A stretch of DNA of 64,000 nucleotides from Botryosphaeria dothidea (Eukaryota > Ascomycota > Dothideomycetes > Botryosphaeriales > Botryosphaeriaceae), in the NCBI GenBank assembly GCA_011503125.2, contig WWBZ02000073.1:1984001-2048000 (forward strand), read 5' to 3'. The notes beneath the pieces were generated by a model. The model ran no database searches. It saw nothing but the letters and a program-made list of their open reading frames with translations, and was not told the DNA's origin. This document shows positions 32,988 to 44,294 of the stretch, piece by piece. Positions within the stretch are counted from its first letter, which is position 1, and each line of letters opens with the position of its first letter. The translations under genes were made by a program, and so were the position numbers.

Positions 32988-34068
32988 ATGTACTTCCTGA
33001 CTCCCGTTCTCCTTCTGCTCTTCGCCGTCACTGGCTTCTGCCAGAACTGCGGCCCCAAGTACAACAACCAGATCTGCGCTGCCAACGCTTGCTGTAAGTA
33101 CTGTTCCAGTTTCCGGCTCGGGCCTCAGCTCATTGATTCATCCACAGGTAGCCAGTATGGATGGGTAAGTGTCCAGCTTCCTCAATTCCCTTTGCTCTGG
33201 GAGCGTCACCATCTCTTCTCTTTTTTTTTTTTCGCTGTCACCTCAGGCGACCAGCGGCGTAGCCCAGCCCTAGATGTGCTATCTATTGCCATGCTCTTTT
33301 TCTCTTCTGACATGCCGTGTAACGTTGCTCGAGATATGCGCCACGAGCATCTGTTTCTCGCCAAACAGGCCCCCCGCTGTCTCAGTGCTGCATGCAGCAG
33401 CAATACTGCGCCGGCGCCGGACTCTCCCGAGCTTCGAGCATCGAAAGATCCAAATGAAAAGCCTGACTGACATGTCTCCCAGTGCGACGTAGGCCCCAAC
33501 TACTGCGACCCAGCCACCTGCCTCCGCCAATTCTCCGGCCGCGACTCCAGCTGCGCAGTGCGCCCTTCCATCCCCAAAAGGCTCCATCGAACGGTAAGCT
33601 GACGCTCCCTTGCAGAAAGGCTCCTCCACCGTGACCTCGACTTCCAAAACGACCGCCGCCACAAGTTTCGCCTCGACCGTCCCGAACATCGACGTCTGCG
33701 GCCACGCCCAAGGCGGCGTGACCTGCCCGGGCGCCGGCCTCAGCGGCTACTTCTACCGGTGCTGCTCGTCGGCGGGCCACTGCGGGCCCAAGAACTCGAT
33801 CCAGGACGCCTCCATCTACTGCGGCGACGGGTGCCAGGCCGGCTACGGCAAGTGCGGCGTCGCGGGCGTGAGCAAGCCGCCGAACCCCACGGGCACGCCG
33901 GGCGTGGTGCGCGAGGGGGAGACGTGCGGGCCCATTGTGAACCGGAAGTGCGGCAACGGGCTGTGCTGCAGCGGGAGCAACTTCTGCGGGACGGGCGCCG
34001 ATTTTTGCGGGAGCGCGAATTGGTGTCAGCCGGAGTGGGGTGTGTGCTCGGGGAAGAGGATGGTCTAG
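32988..34068 (+). CDS. secreted hevein-type chitin-binding protein
   Basis: Exons are 32988-33093, 33148-33164 (17 bases), 33483-33557 and 33616-34068, 216 residues. A signal peptide is evident (MYFLTPVLLLLFAVTGFCQ). Three Cys-rich chitin-binding type 1 modules follow: module 1 with CCSQYGWCDVGPNYC across introns 1 and 2, module 2 with RCCSSAGHCGPK and YCGDGCQAGYGKC, and module 3 with GLCCSGSNFCGTGADFC and ending WGVC. A Ser/Thr linker (STVTSTSKTT) joins modules 1 and 2. No enzyme domain is attached. Such proteins bind fungal cell-wall chitin and may shield hyphae from chitinases (inference). Intron 2 is unusually long (318 bases). The whole of module 1 depends on correct splicing of the small exons. 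Confidence 0.87.
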
Positions 34069-34488
34069 GGTGGTCGCAGGGTGCGAACGTTTTGCTGGGG
34101 GCCTTTGTGATAAGATGTATTTGGGGAGCCTTAATGGTTTGGGACAGTTGGATGAGAAGAACGATCATTGACTTGATGAACAAGACAGCTAATTGACTTA
34201 ATACATAGAATGAAGAAAAAAATAATCTTACCTTACGCAACTCCAGAACTGGTGTACAAGCTACGACCCGAGCATTCAGATCCAGCTGACCGTTTCAACT
34301 CACCAGTAGTGCAGAAAAATTCACGGAATTGAGAAGCATGAATGGGAAAGATGACTGACCTTGACTCCCCAAATGTGATTCATAAATAATGTACAATGAT
34401 ATAGTCCATCCCACCCATTCATGCTACTTTCTTGTTCTACATGACGCCTCATACAACCAAAACTCGCGAGCTCTACGGACGCTTTTTC
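34069..34488. other. convergent 3' regions
   Basis: AT-rich spacer between converging genes; no gene seen. Confidence 0.4.
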
Positions 34489-35885
34489 TTACCGTCTCCT
34501 CAAGTACCAGTTGAAGGCCAGCTGGTTGGTCTCGTAGTGAAAAGGCGTGGGCACCTCGGCCAGGCCAGGCCTTGCCACTGGATGCCTAAGATAAACGGCG
34601 GCGCAGATATTCTGGTTGACCTCGAGGTACCTGGGGATGAAAGCAAAAGCAGACATGAAGGAACGAGGGCGCCACGGGGTAAGGTAAGGCTTGCTCGGAT
34701 CAAACGGATTCTCGCGCATCTTCTCCAACGCTTGCTGAAGTAGCTCTTCTTGCTCCTCGGAGAATGCATCGGCAGACGCTTCCTTTACTTGCTTCGGAGC
34801 CTTGACAAGCTTGTCGGAGATGACGGCAAGGCGAGCCTCTAGGTCGTCGGTAACGGAGGTGGAGATGCCCCTAGCGCGGGAAAGCATCTTACGCAGAGCC
34901 TGACGGAAGCCACGGAGCTCCTGCTTGCGCTTTGCCGATATCTCCTTGGTGTCGTCCATCATGGCATCAGTGCGCTCAATGAGGGACTTCAAGGTCTTCT
35001 TGACATCCTCCTCGTTCACCTCAGGAGCCTCCTCTGCTACCTTGGCCTCTTCAGGCGTGGACTCTCCCTGTGCGCTCTTTTCTGCGCTCTTTTCTGCGTC
35101 CGTCTCCGCTTCTTTATCCTTAGCCGGCGATTCCTCGTCCTTTGAAGCTGTTCGGGAGGCAGCCTTGTTTTCCGGCTTCTTACTGACGTTGATGAAATAG
35201 CGCTTCTCGTCTTTGCGGGCACCGGTGGCCCACATGACACGCTCCGGATCGACCTGGAACATATCGCCAGGGTTCAGCATGTAGCCGGGGTAGACCATCT
35301 ACAATTGCAGAGGGTCAGCAGATAGAGCTTGATTGTCTTGGAGCAATGGAAAACATACCTTCTTGCCATTGACCTTGACCCAACCGTGGACGACGAATTG
35401 GCGTGCCTGGCGGGCGCTCGAGGCAAACAGAGCACGCCAGATGGCCGTGTCCAGGCGGCGTTCGACCGGGTAGAAGGTCATTTGCATGTAGGGCGTCATT
35501 TCGGACTTCCGGCGCATCATGATGTCGGTGGGCTCGTCTTCACCAGAACCGCGACCAGTGGCTTCTTCGCTACCATCGGTGCGGGCGAGATACTTGTGGT
35601 CCATGGGCACGACGGCGGGCAGGGTGCGGCGGAACATGTGCTGCCATTGCTTCTCGCGGATTTGCTCGCCGTGGTAGGCACGGGTCAGAGCCTTGGCATT
35701 CCACTTCTGCTGGAAGAAAGTCTTGCTGGCGGCGCTCGGGACGGTGGCGCGAGAGATGTTGTAGAGCGTTTCCTTGGACCAGTCGGCCCTGATTTTCTGG
35801 ACGGGGTGAGCAGACGGACGCCAGGGGGCAATGGGCAAGAAGCAGGACGTACGGGCTTCTTGAGCCAGTGGAAGCGCTTCCGCAT
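34489..35885 (-). CDS. NAM9: mitochondrial small-subunit ribosomal protein uS4m (Nam9 type)
   Basis: Minus-strand exons 35885-35853, 35796-35359 and 35298-34489 give 426 residues. The start [11 protein letters not shown] joined to [14 protein letters not shown] is typical of fungal mitochondrial S4. The S4 RNA-binding domain is [34 protein letters not shown] followed by the [16 protein letters not shown] strand; these positions lie at about residues 115-180. The C-terminal 245 residues are a fungal extension: an acidic/Lys-rich low-complexity part (about 35000-35180), a helical part and a conserved-looking end rich in aromatic residues ([18 protein letters not shown]). It acts in the mitochondrial 37S subunit. 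The gene is head to head with the La gene. Confidence 0.93.
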
Positions 35886-36354
35886 GGCTGGGGCGGGGAG
35901 TGGTGTTGGCGATGGGACGTCTCTCTGCACTCGGCCACAGGCTCGCTCGAACTTCTCTGGAGTCGCTGCACCGCGGAGCCAATCGGAGGCCGGGCGCGGC
36001 GCCGCAGCTGTGAAATCTTGGCGCCGAGCTCCTCCGCCCGCCCACGCCTTGCGCTGCTTTTCGCGCGCTCCACCACAATTGTTTCCTCGGCCATCCTCTT
36101 CACCTTCTACTCCTCCAGCACTACCTCAGCGTTCTCGGTGCTGCCAGTTGCGGGTCGCTGCGCCACCTCCCTGCTGCCTACTTCACAGTGAGTCACTCTG
36201 CCCAGTCGGAGCGTCATCGCATCCTCCAAAAAATTCACTTCTAACCGCCCGTCTGCCCCGCTAGTCAACCCGCGCCTTTCAGCACCGCTGCCTGCTTTAA
36301 ATATTGCCATATCGTCTTCTCCTGGAGAAGCAGCAATAACCGTCTACATCAACC
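35886..36354. promoter_or_regulatory. shared divergent promoter, uS4m / La
   Basis: 469 bases between two opposite start codons. Pyrimidine-rich stretches lead into the La ATG. No TATA box seen. Confidence 0.45.
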
Positions 36355-37791
36355 ATGTCCGACAACCAGGTCCAGCCCGCTGAGGCTGCCCCCGCCACCG
36401 TCCCCGCCAACGACCAGACGGCTACCGCGCCTGCCGTGCAGCCGGCCGACACTGCTGTCGACGCCAACACTGATGCCAGGGAGACCGCCGAGTCCACCGA
36501 GTCGAAGAAGGATGAGTGTACGCGAGCGCTCCTCAACTGCCATGTTCGCTCACTAATTGATCTTCGCAGCCGCCAAGGACACCAGGGAGGACAGGAGGGA
36601 GCACAGGGGTCTTCGCAAGTTCCAGAAGAAGTCTACCTATGTCGGCGAGGAGTCCAGCGACCCCGTCCAGATCCGCAAGCAGGTAATTGCGCCTCGCTCC
36701 AGCCTCAGCGCCTCAGCGCATACAAGCTGACTAGCATTTAGGTCGAGTTCTACTTCTCTGACTCCAACCTGCCTATGGACAAGTACCTCATGAACCAGGT
36801 TGCTGGCTATGAGAACAAGCCCATCCCCCTTAAGGTCCTCCATGGCTTCAGCCGTATGCGCCGCTTCCAGCCCTACTCGGCCGTCGTTGACGCCGTCAAG
36901 GAGAGCGACTTCCTTGAGCTCACCGAGGGCGAGGAGGTTCGTCGCAAGGTCCCGCTCGACGAGAAGTTCGGAAACTCCTACAACGACAACCACGTTCGTG
37001 TTATCGACGACAAGACCCAGCCGCGTAGCATCTACGCCAAAGGCTTCGGCGAGGAGAATGAGATGACCCAGTTTAACATCGAGAAGTTCTTCATGCAGTA
37101 TGGCACTATCAACTCTGTCCGTCTTCGCCGTACCTACCCCGAGAAGAAGTTCAAGGGCAGTGTCTTCGTTGAGTTTGAGGATGAGGAGACCCAGAAGAAC
37201 TTCCTTGCTCTGGATCCGAAGCCCAAGTTTGAGGGCAATGATCTGCAAATCATGAGCAAGAAGGAGTACGTCGATATGAAGGCCAAGGATATTGCCGATG
37301 GAAAGATCAAGGCCCAGCCCGCCAGGCCCCCGCATTACAGCGCCAACGGCTACCAGCAGCGTGGCCGTGGCGGCTTCCGTGGTGGTCGTCGCGATCGCGA
37401 TGACAGGGACAACAGGGGCGCCGATGGCAACTGGAAGGAGGGAAGGGATAGGTTTCAAAAGGGCCGCGGCCGCGGTCGTGGAGGCCGTGGAGGCCGTGGA
37501 GGCCGTGGAGGCCGTGGCGATAGGCGTGGCGGTGACCGCAACCGTGAGCGCGACTCCAAGGACGAGAAGAATGAGAAGGAGGAGAAGCCGGCCCAGAGGG
37601 TCGACGCCAGGTTCGTCAATGCAGTTTCCAAAGCACGCAACACCACTGAACTAACCAGCTCTTACAGGGGCATCCCGATTGTTGAGGCCTCGGAGCCGTC
37701 GAAGGACACTGAGTCAAAGAAGCGCCCTGCTGAGGACGACGCTGCCGGCAATGACGCAAAGAAGGCCAAGCCTGAGGAGGCCACTGCTTGA
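36355..37791 (+). CDS. LHP1: La protein (Lhp1 type)
   Basis: Exons are 36355-36517, 36570-36682, 36742-37610 and 37668-37791, 422 residues. La proteins bind the 3' UUU-OH of RNA polymerase III transcripts, including pre-tRNA and U6 precursor, and protect them from exonucleases. The La motif starts at IRKQVEFYFSDSNLPMDKYL and ends near KVPLDEKFG; an RRM follows (SIYAKGFGEE to KGSVFVEFEDEETQKNF). The C-terminus is an RGG-rich tail containing a 9-base tandem repeat (37481-37516), and ends in KKRPAEDDAA and KKAKPEE, a likely nuclear signal. The N-terminal 50 residues are Ala/Thr/Pro-rich. Intron 3 (37611-37667) is 57 bases, a multiple of three without stops, so retention would add 19 residues in frame. 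Confidence 0.95.
37481..37516 (+). repeat. tandem 9-base repeat coding for GRG repeats
   Basis: Four copies of GAGGCCGTG in the La gene, coding an RGG-type tail. Confidence 0.8.
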
Positions 37792-40243
37792 TACCCGAAA
37801 CCCCTGCGTAATTAACTGCCGTCTGTTGCACCTCAAAACGTCCCAAACCAGTGGAGCCAGTCTCGGTTGGCAGTCGGTAGTTTTCATGGGTGGGACCGCG
37901 ACAACAGTTTCCTGATTTTCTATTTCGTTCTGCATAACGACTGGGCTCGCATCAAGTCACGTTGCATGCATGATGCGTGTGCCCTTCGGTGGGTCACCGG
38001 CGTCGGGGGCTGGCTTGATACAGCGACAAAAAATGGGTGTTCCTTTTTTCATCTTTCCTTCGTTTGATTTTATCCGGATCTGGAGCTTCACGGCTTCTTG
38101 GCGTATCTTACCAAGTTTCGGATTTGCCGGCGGTATCTTCCCTTCCGGATGGCTGGACGATGCAAATAGATGGCAAGGGGAGCAATGGGAGTTGATATGC
38201 CGAATTACCGAAAATCGATTAGCACGGTTCTTGGATTGTGTAACGTGTTGCTGCTACTCCTGCCGAGCGCTCTTCTAATATGCTTAAGTTAGGTATGCCG
38301 GTATCCAATTATTTCTGCAACGTGGGTCTCTTTTCTCGATTCTCAATGCCCGTGGCACGGCCCCCCGTCGTCGATTAGCGGTCCGCACCGGTGAAAATTG
38401 GTACTTGACAATCGCCAGCCACGTCGGACCTCCCATCGGATTCCGAACGTTCTCAAACCTTTGCCTCGCCTCGCTGCGTTGCTACCCAGCCAATTCCTTC
38501 TTCTTGGCGATGTCTTGCATATCGGAAATACCCCCGGAGGTAATCAGGCCCCTCCATCACGTCGCAGCGGATATGGTTGGACATGCTGGAAAAAAAAATG
38601 TCTCCGTATTATGAGGCAATTTGCACTCCACCTCCTCTGACGAACCACAAGTCAGAGGGTATACAATCTCTCGTCCCTCCGACTCCAAACGGGAGGTCGA
38701 TGCCCAAAGCGGCGAGGACAAAAACAAAACAACAACAACAGTATTATGACGTACGAAATGCAACGCGAGAGAAAGAAAAAACCTGCTAGGGCGGCCCTAC
38801 TCCGATCCAGATTGTGTGTATGCGTGTCACCCACACTCACATACGTGATATAGCGCGCGCATACATGACATCGGCAACCCTCCCCCCAAGAAATCGACAA
38901 GAACCGAAGTGGAGCCTCGCCAAGAGATGTGTGACGACGGCCACAGCGCCGAGACATGCAGCTCATCTCTCCTTGCCAGCCCGGGAAGGGAGGGGAGGGC
39001 ACCGAAGAAGGAGAGGGAAAAGAGAAGCTCCATTCGGAGTTGTGTTTACGGATGGTGGTGGGCGGTGGGCGGTGGATCTTGGGGATGTCATCCGGTTGGT
39101 CAATTGTCGGAAGTATGGGGTCTTCAGAAAGGGAAAAAGTTCGTATAGATGAAAAGGGTCGAGAGCGGGTAATCCGCTCCGCTGCTGAAACAGTGTTTGC
39201 ATGCATATGCGAATGAGCATTTTATGTAACTTCACGTGGATTGAGTTCGACTATGGTATTGGCTATCTGGAAGCTCGACATCCAACATCCTTAACAGCAT
39301 TGCCCCGAAAAAGGTCGAGTCACTACCATCAATCCAGGTACTGTCATGTTTGATCCATTATTGGCCAGCAATGCGTTGTGATTTTTTCTCAAGCTATCAC
39401 AAAGAGGTAAAAGGAGTATTGGAGTGGTCATATCCTCCGAAGAAGAGTCAAAGACCTTAACCTAAAATATCGGGATATCGCATGAAGATCGAAAAGGGAA
39501 AGTAAAGAAACGGAAAGAAAAAAAACCGGGGTATGCGGTGAAGGCAAAAAGGAAACGCTCCGAACAACTGAGGTAGGAAATAATCAATTCGCAAAGATGC
39601 TAAAAAGAGAACGCCGATGCAGCCTGCGCACTTTTCCCATCCGAACCGTGAAGCACACCCCCCCGAAAATGCCCAACGCCCGCGCTATTTTTTTGCAAAG
39701 AGAAAAGAGATGACAAAGAAAACCTGCCCGCTTTTTATTTTCGGAAAGAAGAAAGAAGGAGTAGTGATATGAGATAGATGTAATGATTGCCAATAAAGGG
39801 AGGTTACTCGAACCACCTTAATCGCTGTTGAAGACTTGTCCGTCGTACCTTTTTCAGGAAGGTATACGAGCTGTCCTTTCGAAACAGCGTCTCAGAACTC
39901 CGGTTTTCACCAGTCCAGAAGAATGAGCGGCCTGCAGCTTGTATCTCCGATTCTCCTTTCGGGACAAAAGTGGAGATAGGAAGGTGGACTTGTGCGGAAA
40001 GAGAGCACACAATCGAGGACCCTCATTCTCCATAGATTCTTTGGGCACCTGAGTTCCACTTCTGCTGGGAATGAACTAATCTGGCCGCTCGCCTTGGGCC
40101 TGCCAGGCGGTGCGATAACACTCCGATGGCTGTTCTATGTTCGGAGGGTTGGGCATGCTTCACTCGGTACTGAGCGAGAAATTTTCAGTCGAACCATTGA
40201 GGCCCAGGGGTTGTTTGTGCGTTCGTGCCAAGGGAATGCGTGC
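37792..40243. other. 2.4-kb region without recognisable gene
   Basis: No frame on either strand resembles a protein. It contains A-rich and T-rich runs and several CATAC/GTATG-like motifs but no tRNA, snRNA or repeat that I can identify. It should hold the 3' ends of both the La gene and the DUF1275 gene, yet it is much longer than other convergent spacers here. Confidence 0.4.
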
Positions 40244-41322
40244 TCAATCGCCCCAAATAATCTGGACCAAACTCAGGGAGCTATCCTCAGTATCAGAGGA
40301 CCCCGGCTTCTTGTGCACACCGCGGTTGCAGAGAAACATCAAAGTGACGACGACCTTGGTGATGGCGACGAGAAGTAGAGAGAGAGCGGAATGCGCGAAT
40401 TTGTTGGCAACAGCGCCAACGAAGGAACCACCGAGGATGCTAGCAATGAAGAAGAGCTTACGATTGCGGCCGGGGTTATGTTTGTTGAGAACCTTTCTGT
40501 CGTGTGCGAGCATGACCATTGCACCAGTAATCTAGAAAGATTATTAGCTTTTCGCCGGTACCCTAGATGCACAAGTGACGTACCATGGTAGTGTTGATCT
40601 CCGCCAAACCAACACTCAAGGCGAGCGAGATCTGACCACCAGATGCGAATGCAAGCAAGGCGATGGAAGCAACAGCACACGGGTCGGGTCCGCCTGGTTC
40701 GATAACTCCGAATTTGTCTACCGAGACCTTTCTAATGGCGCAGGCAGCAATGACCAGGATGGATTGCAAGGCGTTCACGAAGATCAACCACCCGCGGCGT
40801 TTCTTTCCAATGAAGTTGTTGAAATGTCCGAACAGTGATGCGCCAGCAAGGAAGAAGAGGAAGGAAACGACAATGTGAGTTTCGGTCTGCACGACAGCCT
40901 CAGACTTGAGGGCGGACAGGGCGATGGTGACGAGGTTTCCGGTTTGCTTCGAGCAGAAGACGCCATAGAAAGCAAATGTCATGGCATCTTGGATACCAGT
41001 GGCGAAGCTCAACATGTAGAGCTCAAGTTCAAGAAGGGTATCAACTCCAATCTGTTGGTTGAGGTATGCTTGCCACCTCTTGGAAGGAGGGAGAGTGAGA
41101 AGTTCTTGGTCTGGATGCAACGGTGTCGCGTCTTGCGCTTCAAGTGAAGGTGTTACTGCCCGGCTCAGGCCTTCCTATACTGTCAGCTGTGGAACATCGG
41201 CGTGCAGTTCACAAGCACATACCGAAGTCAGGTGTGTGGATCTTCTCCTTCTCGAAGTCCTCCATGGTGGCAGTCGAGGGCCGCCGGGTGTGGCAGTTCG
41301 AAGGTGTGATTTCGTCGGCCAT
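40244..41322 (-). CDS. DUF1275 (YoaK-type) membrane protein
   Basis: Minus-strand exons 41322-41223, 41170-40584 and 40531-40244 give 324 residues. The DUF1275 family consists of multi-pass membrane proteins of unknown transport role. Evidence is the opening FATGIQDAMTFAFYGVFCSK, then QTGNLVTIALSAL, a SFLFFLAGASLFGHF segment, and SIALLAFASGGQISLALSV. About six membrane segments are visible. Helix 1 contains the family's Asp in GIQDA, and TGN is the second hallmark. Exon 1 codes a hydrophilic N-terminus (MADEITPSNCHTRRP). Its junction uses acceptor GGAAG at 41171-41174, chosen because the nearer TATAG breaks frame. Confidence 0.85.
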
Positions 41323-44294
41323 CTTATACCATCCACGTCACAGAACCAACAGACCAAGTGGAATTTTGAGATAGACTTGGGACGTCAAACGGACGCTGGG
41401 CCTGGACTTTTGACGGACCCTGTGTGCCTTTAAAGGACGCCAGCTGGGCCCTCCATAACGCAGGTTGGGAGACGAGCCTAGGGCGATCTTCTGGTACGGA
41501 CCCACGATCGAGCCCGACAGCAAGCACAGAATACGCTAAAGTGCAGTCATGGTCAGGGCACAGACGTGTAGCATCGAACAGCTAAGCTTCCCTGCCCGGG
41601 AGTGGCGCACGGCGCGGCGGCTCAGCGACTTGGCCGCTTGGCGAGATAAGGGCACACATTGCCGGACGCCGATCACTGAGAGCCTCGATGGACGTGCGTT
41701 GGGTGGCCAAATGTAAGGAGAGTCGGAAGAGCGGATGGAGCAGGATGCGGGAAACAGAACGAGAGTTTGTACAGAGAAAGATAGACTATAGGACTTGTTC
41801 ACAGAGGTGCGGGCGTACTCAAGGCCGGGAGCAGTGTAGCGGCGGAGGCGAGAGCGGTAGGCTGGTGAGTCCGTCGGGCGGGCGCGGTGTGGTACGCGGA
41901 GACGGCGGGGACAGCGGAAGGCCAAATTAGGGCAGTCAAATCATATGCTCTGGCCCATTCGGTCATACTTGAGCTATTCGCCTGCGCCCCCGGTGGCACC
42001 GCGCTGCCACATGGCCTGGCCTGTGAGTCTGATCAGCTCCCGCTTGCCTCTCGCGCTGTTCGAAAGGGGCAGGAGATGCAGCAGGGGGTGGAGCAGAAGC
42101 GCCTCGCAAATGAACGAAACAAACACACCGTCCATCATACGGGGCTTGGCGGCCACACTGCCAGCGCCAAGAGGTTCCGCCGGTGATAGAGTGGTTGCGC
42201 GTTCATGCGTTGCTGGTATCCACAGAGATGTCTTGGCCAAGCGCCGGCGCGTTGTGCGGAAGCCAGTAGTGTGCAGTAGGCTCCTCCCCACGTCAAGATA
42301 CGTAGACGTAGTGGGCCCGAGCTGCACCGCCTCAAGCAAGTGTCGAGAAGTACGAGTGGTGGTGGTTGGAAACTGCTGCCGATCCAGCGTCGAAACCGCG
42401 GCAGCAGATCCGCACGGGACTCCCCCTCTCCCTGCCCGGACGACACCTCAACCCATCTGCCAAGCTGCTTCATCGACGCGCTGTCCGTCCATTCATCATC
42501 CGCCTTCTCCGTCACGCAAGCTTTTTCTATTCCTGTGCTTTGGCAGGAATCTTGCAACACAAGCCGAGTACAGTCTTTGGGCCGCACGCTGCGCACCCTC
42601 CACCGCAAGAGGTGTCAGCTCATTAAAGCGCTTGATCGATCTTCAGCGCCCAACTTCGCTTTTCACAGAGCAGGTACCGCCCCCTTTCCGGTGCTGTGAT
42701 TCCCAGTCTTAAAACGGCCTCCGGCATCCCGCCCTCAAATCTGTTGCCAATGGTGATCGTTTCGCCCAATCGAGGTCCGTGAACTGCTGGAGTTGCTTCA
42801 ACCTGGACCCACGCCGCCAAGCCGGGAAACACGCCGCCGCATCAGATGGATACCCTGTTGTCGCGAGAGCTGCTGCATTCCTTGCCTAGAGCTTGCCCGA
42901 GGAGAAGCATGCTTTGCTCTTGGCCCGTCTTGGCTCGCGCCTTTTTCCCATCTGGAAGAATACCTGCAGAATCCCGAGAGCTTCGGCGGACCCTTGGCTG
43001 CAAGTCATAGCTGGAGTCACATTGAGTCGCCGAGTTGGAAAAGAGTATAGGCGGAAAGTTTGTAAGCCGACAATCCGTTAGTTTCGGCTGTGCGGAACAA
43101 TCGGTTCGTGCTTCCGGCCCCGTTTCGACAATCGTGACTGCATGTAGAAGGTGTTTTCCTGATGATGTGGGTGACGATATCGCAGAGCTCAAATCCGAGA
43201 GAAACGTCATGACTGTTGGTTGTGCGCCGTCGAAACACGCACGCCTGGGCCTCGCAAGCACATGTCAACCGTGCAACTCGTAACTGTCAGCATCGCGCTC
43301 TTCTGAAACACGTCGATCTGGACTCCAAGAAAAGCATTGCCCAGTCGTTTCGTAGGTGATCAGCCGAAAATCGTAATCGGTGGAAGTCTTACTATCCATT
43401 TTCGCCAAGGGATACTTCAGATCGTCGGGTCTTGCGTGGGCGTCCAGAATCCTGCCTCTTTCATCGGCCCATCTTCCCCGCTCTGCTTGGCGCTGATGGT
43501 TTTTCATTCCCAATTGCGAGGCTGTCGCGCATCCAATTGACCCCACACCTGAGGACCGTGAGGGTCGAAAGTGCGGGCGGCACGTGGGGAAGGCAATAGC
43601 TGAGAAATGGCGTCCCATTCAGGGGCTGAACATGTGACTCTTCCCCGTGTAGTATATCAAGATCTGGGAAATGAAAATAGCAGGGAGATCGCAGTTAGCT
43701 CGGTGTAGTTGGAAGGTGAGGCAGCGACAGGCTCCAGGAGCCCTCATCAACAACGGCACCGACGGCTCAAACTCGTTGTTTGCTTGGAAGCAACCCGACA
43801 TCCCAGGGGCACTATGAAGTGATATGTGCTGACGCAAGGAGGAGGAGCCTTGAACTCGAACAAGCTCCATAGGGGCGACTTAGACGATGACTTATTCGCA
43901 CATTGGATTCGTGCCCGTGCGGGAGCCGCACACGCTTCGAGTTGAAGGATGGAGTCCAGGCTTCATCGAGAAGATAGGGGGTGGATTTTTCATGAAGGTA
44001 TTCCAAGTGGAGAGTGTGAGGTGGTGTGAGGTTGAGACGGAAACAACGCTCGTGGCTGAGGAGACTGCTGGGGGAGCTAGCCAGAAGCAGACCTACAAAC
44101 ACGGCAGGTGCGCTTGACCACCACGGGAAATCACCCATCTCACGTATAGAACACTTCGAGAAAGATTCGAATGAAAGCGCTCTATTGGAACCCTTGCAGC
44201 CGAAATGTGTCAAGCAGCTACTTTCGTTGCCCAGTCCCTCAGGTTGGATGGAGAACCAAGCTTCCCTCTACTCTTCCCCTTTTCTTCGTCTCAC
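41323..44294. other. 3-kb region without recognisable gene
   Basis: Several frames of 80-255 codons exist on both strands (the longest 41945-42712 on +), but they overlap each other, are Arg/Ser/Pro-rich and show no motifs. I see no RNA gene or repeat. An unrecognised multi-exon gene is possible. Confidence 0.35.

Noticed and set aside
35329..36264. 311-codon + frame opposite the uS4m gene
   Set aside because: Overlaps a clear ribosomal protein gene and the promoter; no family features.
36637..37458. 273-codon minus-strand frame opposite the La gene
   Set aside because: Leu/Val-rich shadow of the La coding sequence, no motifs.
41945..42712. 255-codon + frame in the 3-kb gap
   Set aside because: Arg/Ser/Cys-rich with no motif and overlapped by equally long frames on the other strand.
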